Origin: VXYL01 sp963666465 | Lineage (GTDB): Bacteria > Pseudomonadota > Gammaproteobacteria > Pseudomonadales > Azotimanducaceae | Assembly: GCA_963666465.1 (NCBI GenBank) | Contig: OY762824.1 | Coordinates: forward strand, 558,001 to 622,000 | Direction of reading: 5' to 3' | DNA: 64,000 nt | In this document: in pieces, positions 52,926-62,569 of the stretch | Layout: every line of letters starts with the position of its first letter | How positions within the stretch are numbered: the stretch's first letter is position 1 | Notes under the pieces: generated by a model | What the model saw: only the letters and a program-made list of their open reading frames with translations | Told to the model about the DNA's origin: nothing | Database searches by the model: none | Program-made: the position numbers and the translations under genes

Positions 52926-53561
52926 TCAGGAGTCCGGGCCGGGTGAACCGTGGCAATGCTTGGTGCGGGCGAAGTCGGCAGGGGTGTCTATGTCCACGAA
53001 GGCGACCTCTTCCATCGCGACCGAGGGGATGGATGCTCGGTCCAGCCAGTGGCGGGGGGCTCGTTCGCCTTGGTTGAATGCGGCGACGAGTTGGGCGGCT
53101 CGGGCCTGGGTCATTAGGAGGGTGGCGTTCTGGCGCCGGTTGCCGGCGGTGACGCTGGCGGCCCCGGCGGCCTTGCAGGTGGGCGCCAGGCGAGCGACCA
53201 GGTTGGCGGGCGGGAAGGGCGCGTCTCCGGGCCAGGTGAGGAGCCACGGGGTCTTGACAGAAGGCAGACAGGCGGCAAGGCCGGCGATCGGCCCTTCGTG
53301 GGCAGAGTGATCCTCGACGGCTTCGAGTCCGAGGTCCTGGTAGGCGTCGTTGCCGGGCGCGCAGGCAATGAGGATGCGTTCCACCTGAGGGCCAAGGCGG
53401 TCGATCACGTGCATGACGATGGGCTTGCCCGCCACTTGCAGCAGCGGTTTGTCCACGCCGCCCAGACGGCTTCCGCGACCGCCGCAGAGGACGATGGCGG
53501 TGACCGCCTCGGCGTCAGGTGCGGATGCGTTCGGGGTGGGAGTAGATGTTGAAGCCGTCAT
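52926..53561 (-). CDS. mobA: Molybdenum cofactor guanylyltransferase
   Basis: 211 residues. AIVLCGGRGSRLGGVDKPLL is the GTP-binding signature of MobA, followed by GKPIVMHVIDRLGPQVERIL, VEDHSAHEGPIAGLAACLPS and LTWPGDAPFPPANLVARL. It adds GMP to molybdopterin, making the bis-MGD cofactor that the adjacent formate dehydrogenase needs. The start (ATG 53561) lies inside the end of fdhD (47-nt overlap), so it is the last gene of the fds operon. Confidence 0.9.
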   Translation of the reverse strand: MTASTSTPTPNASAPDAEAVTAIVLCGGRGSRLGGVDKPLLQVAGKPIVMHVIDRLGPQVERILIACAPGNDAYQDLGLEAVEDHSAHEGPIAGLAACLPSVKTPWLLTWPGDAPFPPANLVARLAPTCKAAGAASVTAGNRRQNATLLMTQARAAQLVAAFNQGERAPRHWLDRASIPSVAMEEVAFVDIDTPADFARTKHCHGSPGPDS

Positions 53562-54426
53562 CCTTGAGAAACCCCACCAATGTGAAGCTGCGTTCCTGCG
53601 CCAGTTCCACGGCAAGGCTCGATGGTGGCCCGACCGCGGCAACGAAGCAGGTGGCCGTCATGGCCGCCTTCTGCACCAATTCGAAGCTCGCCCGACCGCT
53701 CAGCAGCACGCCGGCTCCGGCCAGCGGTTCGGAACCTTCCGCGAGGTAGCCACCGATCAGTTTGTCGAGGGCATTGTGCCGGCCGACGTCCTCGCGCAGG
53801 CGGTCTATCCGGCCGTCCGGGCGAAAGGCCGCGGAAGCGTGTAGGCCGCCGGTGCGGCGGAACTCGGTTTGGGCAGCGCGCAGCCGTGCCGGAAGCGTCG
53901 TCAGGGTGTGGGCGTCAACGACGAAAGGCGGATGGGGCGCTGGTCGATCCGGCAATTTCTGCGCCACCGCATCGAGCGACGCCTTGCCGCACACCCCGCA
54001 GCTCGATGACGTGAATACGTGCCGGGTCAACGCCTCGGCGTCGAACTCGACATGGCCTGCAAGCGCAACCTTGACGACGTTCCGGATGCCCTTGTCCGGG
54101 CTCGGCGGGCCGCAGTGCTCGATGCCGATCACATCGCCACCGCCCTTGATGACCCCTTCGCCGAGCAGAAAGCCGATGGCGAGTTCGAAGTCGTTGCCCG
54201 GCGTGCGCATGGTGACCGAGATGCTCTGCTCGCGCCGAACGCCGCCGCTCGCGAACGACAGCCGCACCTCCATCGGCTCTTCCACCGTCACGAGGTCTGT
54301 GTCGCCCGCGGCATGGTCGGAGGCGTTAATCGACTGCCGGGTCACCGAAACGCGACGGCTCGCCGCCGGCGTTGTGGCAACGGCAATCGAAGGTGCCGGC
54401 GCGACTGCGGCCGGCCCTGCGGTCAT
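53515..54426 (-). CDS. fdhD: Formate dehydrogenase sulfurtransferase FdhD
   Basis: 303 residues. C143-GVC-146 in SSSCGVCGKASLDAVAQKLP is the FdhD active site that passes sulfur from IscS to the molybdenum cofactor. Other family parts are EEPMEVRLSFASGGVRREQS, DFELAIGFLLGEGVIKGG, EDVGRHNALDKLIGGYL and VLLSGRASFELVQKAAM. ATG 54426 overlaps the fdsA stop by 4 nt. It matures the FdsA subunit encoded just upstream. Confidence 0.93.
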   Translation of the reverse strand: MTAGPAAVAPAPSIAVATTPAASRRVSVTRQSINASDHAAGDTDLVTVEEPMEVRLSFASGGVRREQSISVTMRTPGNDFELAIGFLLGEGVIKGGGDVIGIEHCGPPSPDKGIRNVVKVALAGHVEFDAEALTRHVFTSSSCGVCGKASLDAVAQKLPDRPAPHPPFVVDAHTLTTLPARLRAAQTEFRRTGGLHASAAFRPDGRIDRLREDVGRHNALDKLIGGYLAEGSEPLAGAGVLLSGRASFELVQKAAMTATCFVAAVGPPSSLAVELAQERSFTLVGFLKDDGFNIYSHPERIRT

Positions 54427-57260
54427 GGCGTCGGCAGCGCCTCGACCTGAACGCGCGTTCGCTCGCTGAAGCGTTCCTGCCACTCGCTGCGATGGTTGGC
54501 GGGGCGCACTTCCACCGCCGTGACCTTGTATTCGGGACAGTTCGTGGCCCAGTCGGAAAGCTCCGTGGTGACGACGTTGGTGCCGGTTTCGGGGTGGTGG
54601 AAGGTGGTGTACACGACCCCGGCCGCCACCCGTTCGGTCACCTGCGCCCGCAGGGTGATCTCGCCCTTGCGGCTCGCCACGGACACCCAGTCGCCGCTGC
54701 GCAGCCCGCGCATCTCCGCGTCGGCCGGGTGGATTTCCAGCACGTCTTCGTCGAGCCAGGCGAGGTTGTCGGTGCGTCGGGTCTGCGCGCCGACGTTGTA
54801 CTGGGTGAGGATGCGCCCGGTCGTGAGCAGCAGCGGAAACTTGCGGTTGGCGCGCTCCGGCGTCGGCTGGTAGTCGGTGAGCACGAACAGGCCCTTGCCG
54901 CGCACGAACGCCTGCTCGTGCATGATGGGCGTGCCGAGCGGCGCCGCTTCGTTGCAGGGCCATTGCACGCTGCCCACTTCGTCGAGCAGGTCAAAGGAGA
55001 CGCCGGCGAGGCTGGGCGTGAGCTCGGCGATCTCGGCCAGAATCTCCTCGGCGGACGAATACGACATGGGATAGCCTAGGGCCGTCGAGAGCCGTTGGGT
55101 AGCTTCCCACTCCTGCACGCCCGACTTCGGCGGCATCAACGCCCGCACCCGGTTGATGCGGCGCTCGGCGTTGACGAAGGTGCCGTCCTTCTCGAGGAAC
55201 GAGGCCCCCGGCAGGAACACATGCGCGAACTTGGCGGTCTCGTTCAGGAACAGGTCCTGGACGATCAGGCATTCCATGTTGGCGAGCGCCGCCTCGACAT
55301 GTTGGGTGTTGGGGTCTGACTGGGCGATGTCTTCGCCCTGCACATAGAGGCCGCGGAAGTCGCCGGCGACTGCATGATCGAGCATGTTGGGAATGCGGAA
55401 GCCCGCCACACCGTCGAGCTCGACGTCCCAGTGGCGGTTGAACTCCGCGCGCACGGCGCTGTCCGTAACCGGGCGGTAGTCCGAGAGTTCGTGCGGGAAC
55501 GACCCCATGTCGCAAGAACCCTGGACGTTGTTCTGGCCCCGCAATGGGTTGACGCCGACGCCGCGGCGGCCGATGTTGCCGGTGGCCATGGCGAGGTTGG
55601 CCATCGCCATGACCATGGTGGAGCCTTGGCTGTGCTCGGTGACGCCGAGGCCGTAGTAGATGGCCGCGTTGCCGCCGGTGGCGTAGAGACGCGCGGCGGC
55701 GCGCAGGTCCGCAGCCTGGACGCCGAGGATTCCGGCCACGTTCTCCGGCGAATTCTCGGATTGCCTGGCGAAGTCTGCCCATTCCTCGAACGACTCTTGG
55801 TCGCAGCGCTCTTCGACGAACTTCCGATCCACCAAGCCTTCGGTGACCACCACGTGGGCGAAGGTGTTCATCAGCGGCACGTTGGTGCCGGGCTGTAGCG
55901 CGAGATGGTGGTCTGCCTCCACGTGCGGCGAGCGCACGAGATCGATGCGGCGCGGGTCGCAGACGATCAGATGCGCACCCGCACGCAGGCGCCGCTTCAT
56001 CTGCGAGGCAAACACCGGATGCGCCTCGGTGGGGTTGGCGCCGATGACGACGATGACGTCCGCATCCTGCACCGAATCGAAGTTCTGGGTGCCGGCCGCG
56101 GTGCCATAGGTTTGCCTGAGGCCATAGCCGGTGGGCGAGTGGCACACCCTGGCGCAGGTATCGACGTTGTTGTTGCCGAAGGCGGCTCGCACCATCTTCT
56201 GCACCAGCCACACCTCCTCGTTGGTGCAACGGGAGGACGTGATGCCGCCGATGGACTTGCGGCCGTACTTCGCCTGCACCGTCTTCAGCCTCGCCGCGGC
56301 GAACTCGATGGCCTCGTCCCATTCCACTTCGCGCCACGGATCGGCCGTGGACTCGCGCACCATCGGGCGGGTGATGCGGTCCTTGTGGTTGGCATAGCCC
56401 CAGGCGAAACGTCCCTTGACGCAGGAGTGGCCGTGGTTGGCCTTGCCGTCCTTGTGCGGAACCATGCGCACCACCTGATCGCCCTTCATTTCGGCGCGGA
56501 AGGAACAGCCGACGCCGCAATAGGCGCAGGTGGTGGATTCGCTGCGGTCCGGCACGCCGTGATCGATGACGGATTTCTCCATCAACGTGGCGGTGGGGCA
56601 GGCCTGCACGCAAGCGCCGCAGGAGACGCACTCCGAGGCGAGGAAGTCGTCGGCGCCGGTGGCCACCTTGGACTCGAAGCCGCGCCCGTCGATGGTGAGG
56701 GCGAAGGTGCCTTGGACTTCGGCGCAGGCACGCACGCAGCGCGAGCAGGCGATGCACTTGGAGGGGTCGAAGGTGAAGTAGGGATTGGATTCGTCCTTGG
56801 CCTGGCCGAGATGGTTGTCACCCTCGGCGTAGCGCACCTCGCGCAGACCCACGGCACCGGCCATGTCCTGGAGTTCGCAGTCGCCGTTGGCGGCACAGGT
56901 GAGGCAATCGAGCGGATGGTCGGAGATGTAGAGTTCCATCACGCCGCGACGCACCCGCGCCACCTTCTCGGTCTGCGTGGAAACCACCATGCCGGAAGCA
57001 ACAGGCTCGGTGCAGGAGGCGATCAGGCCCCGCCGACCTTCCACCTCCACCAGGCACATCCGGCAGGAACCGAACGCCTTGAGGTTGTCCGTGGCACAAA
57101 GCTTGGGAATGTCGAGGCCCGATGCACGGGCTGCGCGCATGATGGAGGTGCCGGCGGGAACCGTCAGCGCGTGGCCGTCGATGGTCAGTTCCACCGCATC
57201 GGCAGCATGGCCGTTCGCCAATGGCGCCGGCGTGCCGAAATCGGCGATCGCAATCGTCAT
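54423..57260 (-). CDS. fdsA: NAD-dependent formate dehydrogenase, catalytic subunit
   Basis: 945 residues. It oxidises formate to CO2 at a molybdenum bis-MGD centre. Visible cofactor sites: [2Fe-2S] C55, C66, C69, C83; a His-Cys cluster H115, C119, C122, C128; 4Fe-4S ligands C169-C172-C175-C179 and C211-C214-C217-C221; a cluster C245, C248, C252, C280; and the Mo ligand C373 in CARVCHSPTGYG, cysteine rather than selenocysteine. C-terminal MGD-binding regions are RILTQYNVGAQTRRTDNL and VVYTTFHHPETGTNVVTTEL. ATG 57260; its ends overlap fdsB and fdhD by 4 nt each. Confidence 0.95.
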   Translation of the reverse strand: MTIAIADFGTPAPLANGHAADAVELTIDGHALTVPAGTSIMRAARASGLDIPKLCATDNLKAFGSCRMCLVEVEGRRGLIASCTEPVASGMVVSTQTEKVARVRRGVMELYISDHPLDCLTCAANGDCELQDMAGAVGLREVRYAEGDNHLGQAKDESNPYFTFDPSKCIACSRCVRACAEVQGTFALTIDGRGFESKVATGADDFLASECVSCGACVQACPTATLMEKSVIDHGVPDRSESTTCAYCGVGCSFRAEMKGDQVVRMVPHKDGKANHGHSCVKGRFAWGYANHKDRITRPMVRESTADPWREVEWDEAIEFAAARLKTVQAKYGRKSIGGITSSRCTNEEVWLVQKMVRAAFGNNNVDTCARVCHSPTGYGLRQTYGTAAGTQNFDSVQDADVIVVIGANPTEAHPVFASQMKRRLRAGAHLIVCDPRRIDLVRSPHVEADHHLALQPGTNVPLMNTFAHVVVTEGLVDRKFVEERCDQESFEEWADFARQSENSPENVAGILGVQAADLRAAARLYATGGNAAIYYGLGVTEHSQGSTMVMAMANLAMATGNIGRRGVGVNPLRGQNNVQGSCDMGSFPHELSDYRPVTDSAVRAEFNRHWDVELDGVAGFRIPNMLDHAVAGDFRGLYVQGEDIAQSDPNTQHVEAALANMECLIVQDLFLNETAKFAHVFLPGASFLEKDGTFVNAERRINRVRALMPPKSGVQEWEATQRLSTALGYPMSYSSAEEILAEIAELTPSLAGVSFDLLDEVGSVQWPCNEAAPLGTPIMHEQAFVRGKGLFVLTDYQPTPERANRKFPLLLTTGRILTQYNVGAQTRRTDNLAWLDEDVLEIHPADAEMRGLRSGDWVSVASRKGEITLRAQVTERVAAGVVYTTFHHPETGTNVVTTELSDWATNCPEYKVTAVEVRPANHRSEWQERFSERTRVQVEALPTP

Positions 57261-58747
57261 CGCTTGAAGTCCTCCGGGAACCGCTCCATCGCGCTCAGCA
57301 CGGGAATCGGCGTCATGCCGCCCATCTGGCAGAGGCTGGCAGTTTCCATCACCTCGCAGAGATCCCGAATCATAGTCAATTCCTGTGCCCCTCCGCGACC
57401 ATCGAGAATCGTCTGCATGGTCTCCTTGCCGCGCACCGCGCCCAAGCGGCAGGGGGTGCATTTGCCGCACGACTCCACTTCGCAGAACCGGAACGCGTAA
57501 TGCGCCTGCTCGGCCAGGTCCACCGTGTCGTCGAACACGACGATGCCGCCGTGGCCGATGCCGGCGCCGATGTTGGCCGCGGCTTCGTAGGTGAGCGGGG
57601 TGTCGAGGTCTTCCCGGGCGAGATAGGCGCCGAGCGGACCGCCGATCTGCACGGCGCGCACGGGCCGGCCAGAGCGAGTGCCACCGCCGTAGCCTTCGAC
57701 GATTTCCGCCAGGGTAATGCCGAACGGAAGCTCGATGAGGCCACCGCGCCGGACGTTGCCGGCGAGCTGGAAGGCCATCGTCCCGGTGGATGGCGCGACC
57801 CCGAGCTCCGCGTAGGCATTGCCGCCGTCCCGCATGATGGCGGGGACAGCGGCGTAGGAGATGACGTTGTGAACCACCGTGGGTTGGCCGAAGAGGCCCG
57901 CGACGGCGGGCACCGGCGGCTTGGCGCGAATCTCCCCGCGGCGGCCTTCGAGGCTTTCGAGGAGGGAAGTTTCCTCGCCGCAGATGTAGGCGCCGGCGCC
58001 GACGAAGAGTTCGAGGTCGAAGGCGTGGTCGCTGCCGAGAATGTGGCTGCCCAGGATGCCCTGCTCGTAGGCGCGCTTCAGGGCGGCGTTGAAAATGCGT
58101 TCCGCGTCCGGATATTCGGAGCGCAGATAGACGAACCCCCGGCAGGCGCCGGTGGCGATCGCGGCAATGACCATGCCTTCGACCAGGCGAAATGGGTCGC
58201 CTTCCAGCAGCAGCCGGTCGGCAAAGGTGCCGGAATCCCCTTCGTCGGCATTGCAGACGAGGTATTTCCACTCGGCCGGGGTGTCGCGAACGGTGCGCCA
58301 TTTGATGTGGGCGGGGAAGCCGGCGCCGCCGCGGCCGCGCAGGCCGGAGGTTTCGATCTCGTCGACAAGCGTGTTCGGGTCCATGTCCAGGCAGGCATCG
58401 AGCGCCACGGTCGCCGGGAACGCCAGCGGGTGGTCGCTGCCGCAGCGATCGAAGACCACCCGACGTTGGCTTGCGAGCCAGTCGATCGCGTCCACTGCGC
58501 CGAGGCACTTCGGATGCGTCCTCCCCTGCTTGAGGATGGCGGCTGCATCCCCTGCGAGCACATTGCGCCACGCCGTTCGCGCGCCAGCGTTGTCCGCCAT
58601 CTCCACCATCGGTTCGGCCCAGGAAGCGCCCCGAGAGCCGGTGCGCACGACATTCAGTCCGCTCTTGGCGAAGGCCTCCGCAACCGCATCGGCGCCGCAG
58701 GCAACGGCGGACACGTCCTGCGGGACGTGGACTGTGCCGCTAGCCAT
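57257..58747 (-). CDS. fdsB: Formate dehydrogenase NADH-binding subunit
   Basis: 496 residues, NuoF-like. An N-terminal thioredoxin-like ferredoxin region precedes the NAD and FMN sites (LRGRGGAGFPAHIKWRTVRD, YLVCNADEGDSGTFADRLLL, GAGAYICGEETSLLESLEGR) and the 4Fe-4S motif ESCGKCTPCRLGAVRG with a distal Cys in METASLCQMGG. It passes electrons from FdsA to NAD+. ATG 58747; overlaps fdsA by 4 nt. Confidence 0.94.
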   Translation of the reverse strand: MASGTVHVPQDVSAVACGADAVAEAFAKSGLNVVRTGSRGASWAEPMVEMADNAGARTAWRNVLAGDAAAILKQGRTHPKCLGAVDAIDWLASQRRVVFDRCGSDHPLAFPATVALDACLDMDPNTLVDEIETSGLRGRGGAGFPAHIKWRTVRDTPAEWKYLVCNADEGDSGTFADRLLLEGDPFRLVEGMVIAAIATGACRGFVYLRSEYPDAERIFNAALKRAYEQGILGSHILGSDHAFDLELFVGAGAYICGEETSLLESLEGRRGEIRAKPPVPAVAGLFGQPTVVHNVISYAAVPAIMRDGGNAYAELGVAPSTGTMAFQLAGNVRRGGLIELPFGITLAEIVEGYGGGTRSGRPVRAVQIGGPLGAYLAREDLDTPLTYEAAANIGAGIGHGGIVVFDDTVDLAEQAHYAFRFCEVESCGKCTPCRLGAVRGKETMQTILDGRGGAQELTMIRDLCEVMETASLCQMGGMTPIPVLSAMERFPEDFKR

Positions 58748-58768
58748 GCGGGTGCGCGCCGATGCCGC

Positions 58769-59230
58769 TCATGGCGAGGCGGCCGCTTGTGGCAGGTCGA
58801 ACACTTCGTCCAGGTTCAATTCATCGGCTCGGACGTATGGGCGACCGTTGACTGTCAGCGCCGGCCCCTGGGCACAAAGTCCGAGGCAGTACACCGGCTC
58901 GATGCCCACCTTGTCGTCTGCGCTGCCCATCCGCATGCCCATGCGCTCCTCCACGGCTTGTGTGAACCGTCGCCCGCCCACGGCTTGACAGGCCTCGGCC
59001 TGACAGATCCGCACTCGGAGCGCCGCCGGGGGATGCGTCTTCAAGTCTTCGTAGAAGCTCACGATCCCGCGCACATCGGCATGGCTGATGTTGAATACAT
59101 CCGCCACCACCCGCTGATCGTCCTCGGACACGAAGCCCTGCTCGAGCGCGACCTCGCGAAGCGCCCGCAACACTCCCCCAACACGCCCAGCGTGGCGGCT
59201 GGCAATGGACCGACTGTCCTTCTCAACCAT
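58769..59230 (-). CDS. fdsG: Formate dehydrogenase gamma subunit (NuoE-like)
   Basis: 153 residues with a NuoE-type 2Fe-2S site: RICQAEACQAVGG and EPVYCLGLCAQGPALTVNGR supply four cysteines in the CxxxxC...CxxxC spacing. The preceding helix VFNISHADVRGIVSFYEDLK is typical. First gene of the operon fdsG-fdsB-fdsA-fdhD-mobA, all minus strand. ATG 59230 lies only about 10 nt from an R2 repeat, so the promoter must overlap or lie beyond that repeat. Confidence 0.93.
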   Translation of the reverse strand: MVEKDSRSIASRHAGRVGGVLRALREVALEQGFVSEDDQRVVADVFNISHADVRGIVSFYEDLKTHPPAALRVRICQAEACQAVGGRRFTQAVEERMGMRMGSADDKVGIEPVYCLGLCAQGPALTVNGRPYVRADELNLDEVFDLPQAAASP

Positions 59231-59240
59231 AGAGGGATAC

Positions 59241-59357
59241 TAGCAGCCTGTCGGACTTCGGACGGCGCAAGCTGGCCGAATGCGCCGACAGGGTGACAGG
59301 ACGGCTTGGGCTGGGGCAGGAAGCGTTGCCGAAAGGCAACGCTTCCTGTGGCGCTAG
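59241..59357 (+). repeat. R2 repeat, solo copy d, CTAG at both ends
   Basis: The only full R2 copy without an IS: CTAG (59241-59244), CAGCCTGTCGGACTTCGG, hairpin GTTGCCGAAAGGCAAC (GAAA loop), TTCCTGTGGCG and CTAG (59354-59357). It sits directly upstream of the fds operon. Confidence 0.8.
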
Positions 59358-59756
59358 CAAAATCGCTCGCCGCCGCTTTGGGCTGTCCGCCGGTACGCTG
59401 GCGCAAGCCGTCTTCTCCGAGCGGATTGCGTGGCGAGAAAGGCGCCTGAACGGAGGTGCCAGGCTCATGGACGCTCCCATCAAGCACCACGCGCGAGCCG
59501 ACAGTGCCGAAGGCGGCGCTCCCCCTGCGTAGGGTGCGGCTGGGTCCAACGTTCGCAGACGCTCCAAGGCAGGTTGGAGAGAGCTTGGGCGGGTGGGAAG
59601 AGGTCGGGCTGGCGGGTCGAGGCGAAGGCGGGGCTCCGGCTCGAGGATGTGTCGCCTTGCGGCCGAGAGCACGGTTTGGGGCGGGCCGGCGAACTTCGCC
59701 GCCTGGATGTCGCCGGTCACGCAAAGGGCTGCCGCAAGGCGGCCTCGCTCTTGACC
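59358..59756 (+). other. Gene-poor stretch upstream of the fds operon
   Basis: About 400 nt with no supported gene. Several frames stay open because of base composition, but none shows a motif or plausible start. It may include the rest of the decayed Dam-like methylase. Confidence 0.3.
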
Positions 59757-59920
59757 AACCGAGTGGGTCTCGACCGGCGCCGGCGGAAGATCGAGAGCAA
59801 CGGCAGCAGATCCCCGAAGACATCGCAAAAGTGGATGGCGTCCTTGGGGATGTGCGGCAGGATGAACGGCAGGTGGCTGTACTTTCCGCCGTACCAGCCG
59901 AACGCAGTCAGGCGCTTGCG
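59757..59920 (-). pseudogene. Dam-type DNA adenine methylase relic
   Basis: KRLTAFGWYGGKYSHLPFIL then PHIPKDAIHFCDVFG is the N-terminal S-adenosylmethionine-binding region of D12-class (Dam) adenine methylases. A one-base shift leads to GSAAVALDLPPAPVETHS, the next conserved stretch. After that no methylase sequence continues. Only the first quarter of a gene is present. Between 59921 and 60123 nothing else is seen. Confidence 0.55.
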
Positions 59921-61045
59921 GCCACGTGTGCGGGCGATCCGCCTTCTGGCGCCGGAAGAGGATGCTTGGGGTGGCGGGAACAACCGTGGTTCGGATCGAA
60001 GGCGACGTCCAGACTGTGGCAGGCACTGGTTGCGCCGATGCCGCCGCATTCGGTGTACATTAATCGAGATGCACCTCGGCGGCATGCACGCCGCCAGTCT
60101 CCCCGCTGCCGGCGGCCGCCGGCTCACCACCGCGCCGAGACCTCGATGCGGACGCCGTGCTCCGCCCCCGCCGCGCCGCCCTCCCGGCGCGCGGCCTCCA
60201 CGCCGAGGCTCGGTCCGGGCGCGGCGGCGGTCTCGGGCGCCAGCCGCCAGCCGACGCTGAGGTCGCGGCCGAAGGCCGAGGCCGAGACGCCGACGCGCGG
60301 CGTGCCGACGAAGCGCCCGCCGAAGGCGGCCACGCCCCAGCCCGCCTCCAGCGTCCAGCGGGAGCTCGCCTCGCCGCCGCCCGTGCAGCCCTCCAGCGTC
60401 GCAGGCTGGAACAGCGCGTCGAGGCCGCCCTGCGCCCGTCCGCCGAACTCCCGGCGCAGGCCCAGCGACGGCCCCCGCCCGGTCGCCGGGTCCGGATCGA
60501 AGGCAAGCGAGGCCGCACAGCCCCGGTCCTTCAGGTCGCTGCCGTGCGCGACCAGCGCCCGGCCCGAGACGTCCAGCGAGAGGCCCAGCGCCGGGTCGCT
60601 CCACGCGACCCCGCCGCCGAGCTCGACCCCGAAGCCGGTCTCCGCGTCGCCGCCGTCGTGGCGCGCGCCGACCTCGAGCTTCGGCGCCAGGCTGCCGCCT
60701 CCCCCGAGGGCCATGCGATAGCTGCCCTCCAGGCCGAGCCGGAGCCGCGTCGCGTCGGACTCCGACGCCGCGAGCTGGCGCGTCCTCCCGGACGAGGTCC
60801 GCGTCCACAGCGCGTCCGAGGTCACCGCCAGCGCCGGGCCGGAGCCCCCTGCCGGGGGCGCCAGCAGGCCGCCCCTGAGCCCGGCCACCGCCATGCTCCA
60901 GGCGGTGTCGGACCGGTAGCTCCCGCCCATGGCGGTCCTCAGCGTCACATCGCCCGTGCCGTGGCCCACAGCGCCCCAGAGCCTCAGGCGCTCCGAGGCC
61001 CGCAGCGCCGCATAGGGGATCGCCGCCGTCAGCGACCCCTCCACG

Positions 61046-61135
61046 CTGCCGTCGCCCTCGCGCACGGCCCCGCCTATGTTCTTGGTTCTTGTCGGAAGCT
61101 CAGGGACTGCCGTCGCCCTCGCGCGCGGCCCCGCC
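61046..61135 (+). repeat. 61-bp partial tandem duplication
   Basis: CTGCCGTCGCCCTCGCGC begins at 61046 and again at 61107; the 29-bp copies differ at one base and are separated by unrelated sequence (TATGTTCTTGGTTCTTGTC and more). The added 61 bp shift the barrel reading frame once more. Confidence 0.65.
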
Positions 61136-61246
61136 GCAAGGACCGCCGTCCACGCCGTCGGGGCAGCTCCGGCCGTCGGGACCGGAATCGACATCGGCGT
61201 CGCGGTAGTCGCCCTCGCCCTCGCTCCGCGCGAGCGCCAGGCCGAC

Positions 61247-61377
61247 AGCAATTCTCATTTTGGCGTCTGGCTTCGCTGTCAGGCGCATTGCGCTCCGCGT
61301 TTTCGAACCCAATCCGGGCCAAATCGACCGGCAGACCCGTCCAGTTGAGGGGGCTGAAGGCCAAAATGGGAATTGCT
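61247..61377 (+). mobile_element. 131-bp MITE with 11-bp target duplication
   Basis: The ends AGCAATTCTCATTTTGGC (61247-61264) and GCCAAAATGGGAATTGCT (61360-61377) are inverted repeats, 17 of 18 matching. Both sides carry GCCAGGCCGAC (61236-61246 and 61378-61388). There is no coding capacity. Its base composition is less GC-rich than its host gene. Removing the element and one flank (142 bp) restores the barrel reading VGLALARSEGEGDYRDA. Confidence 0.88.
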
Positions 61378-62569
61378 GCCAGGCCGACCAGCCACTTGCC
61401 CCGGGCATGGTCCGCGCCGAGCATGCCGGTGGTGACCGTGCCGTCGAGCGAGAGGCTCCCCTCGCGGCCGTCGAAGCCGCCGCGCGCCGTCCGGCCCCAG
61501 AGCGCCACGCTGCCGCCCGAGCCGTCCGTCGCGCCGGTCAGCGAGAAGCTGCTGCCCAGCAGCGCCTCGCACGCCGTCATGGAGCGCGACTGCGCTTCGC
61601 TGCCGAAGCCCGCCGCGCCATGGCCGAGGCCGCCCGCGCCATGCCGGCCGGAACCGCCGCCGAACGCCTGCGCGACCCCGGCCAGCGCCAGAGCGCCGGC
61701 CCCGCCCGGAACCACGGCGCCGTCCGGCGCATGAGCCGGCGCCGCGCTGGCGTTGGCGGCCGGACCGAGCGAGAGCGCCTGCCCGGCGACCGCGCCCCGC
61801 ATGCTCGGCGCGCGGTCCGCCGACATCCGCCCCGCGATCCCGTCCAGCGCCTGCTCCGCAACCGCGCGCCCGAACCGCGCCAGCCACGCCGCCGGCATCG
61901 GGTCGTCGTTCTCGATGGTTCCCACCGCAACCCCGTCGCCGATCGGCGCGCCCTGTGCCCTCGACAGCACCACCTCGAACGTCTCCGGCTCCTCGTCGTG
62001 GCTGTCGTCGTGGATCATGATCCACACCTGCCTCTCGGTCTCGCCCGCCCGGAACAGCAGGTGGTAGCTGCCCGGCTCGTAGTCGACCTTCGGGGTCGCC
62101 GACTCCGGCGTCGAGGGCCGCGTCGAGACATGCACCCGCACCGCATCCCGCGCCGGCGCCGACAGCCGCACCGTGAACTGCATCGCCGGAAGGCGGCCGT
62201 TCTCCTGGCCCGTCGCGTCGTCCACCGAGAGCACCGGACCGACCGCCGCGTCGTCGTCGGAGACCGTCACCGCGGCCGCATTGCCCGGCGACGGCGAGAC
62301 CGCGTAGCCCTCGCCGTCCCTCAGCGTCACCGTCACCGAGCCGTCCGGCTCGTCGGCGTCGTCGTCCACCGTGGCGACGGAGAAGACCGCCTCCGTCGCG
62401 CCCTTCGCGATGACCGCCGTGGCCGCCCTCGTCCGCCGCCGCCACGTGGTCGCCGTCGCCGGTCTCCGCGACCGAAAGCGTCACCGTCAGGTCGGCGTCC
62501 GGCGCGCGGCCGGCGGTCAGCGCGAAGGCGGCCGCGCCGCCCTCCGTCACCGAGGCCGCCTTCGCCGCG

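Noticed and set aside
56140..56160. Possible selenocysteine in the formate dehydrogenase
   Set aside because: The molybdenum ligand position in CARVCHSPTGYG is an ordinary cysteine codon; no in-frame TGA occurs.
59320..59345. R2 hairpin GTTGCC-GAAA-GGCAAC as an intrinsic terminator
   Set aside because: No T-run follows on either strand in any copy, and copy d lies upstream, not downstream, of the fds operon.
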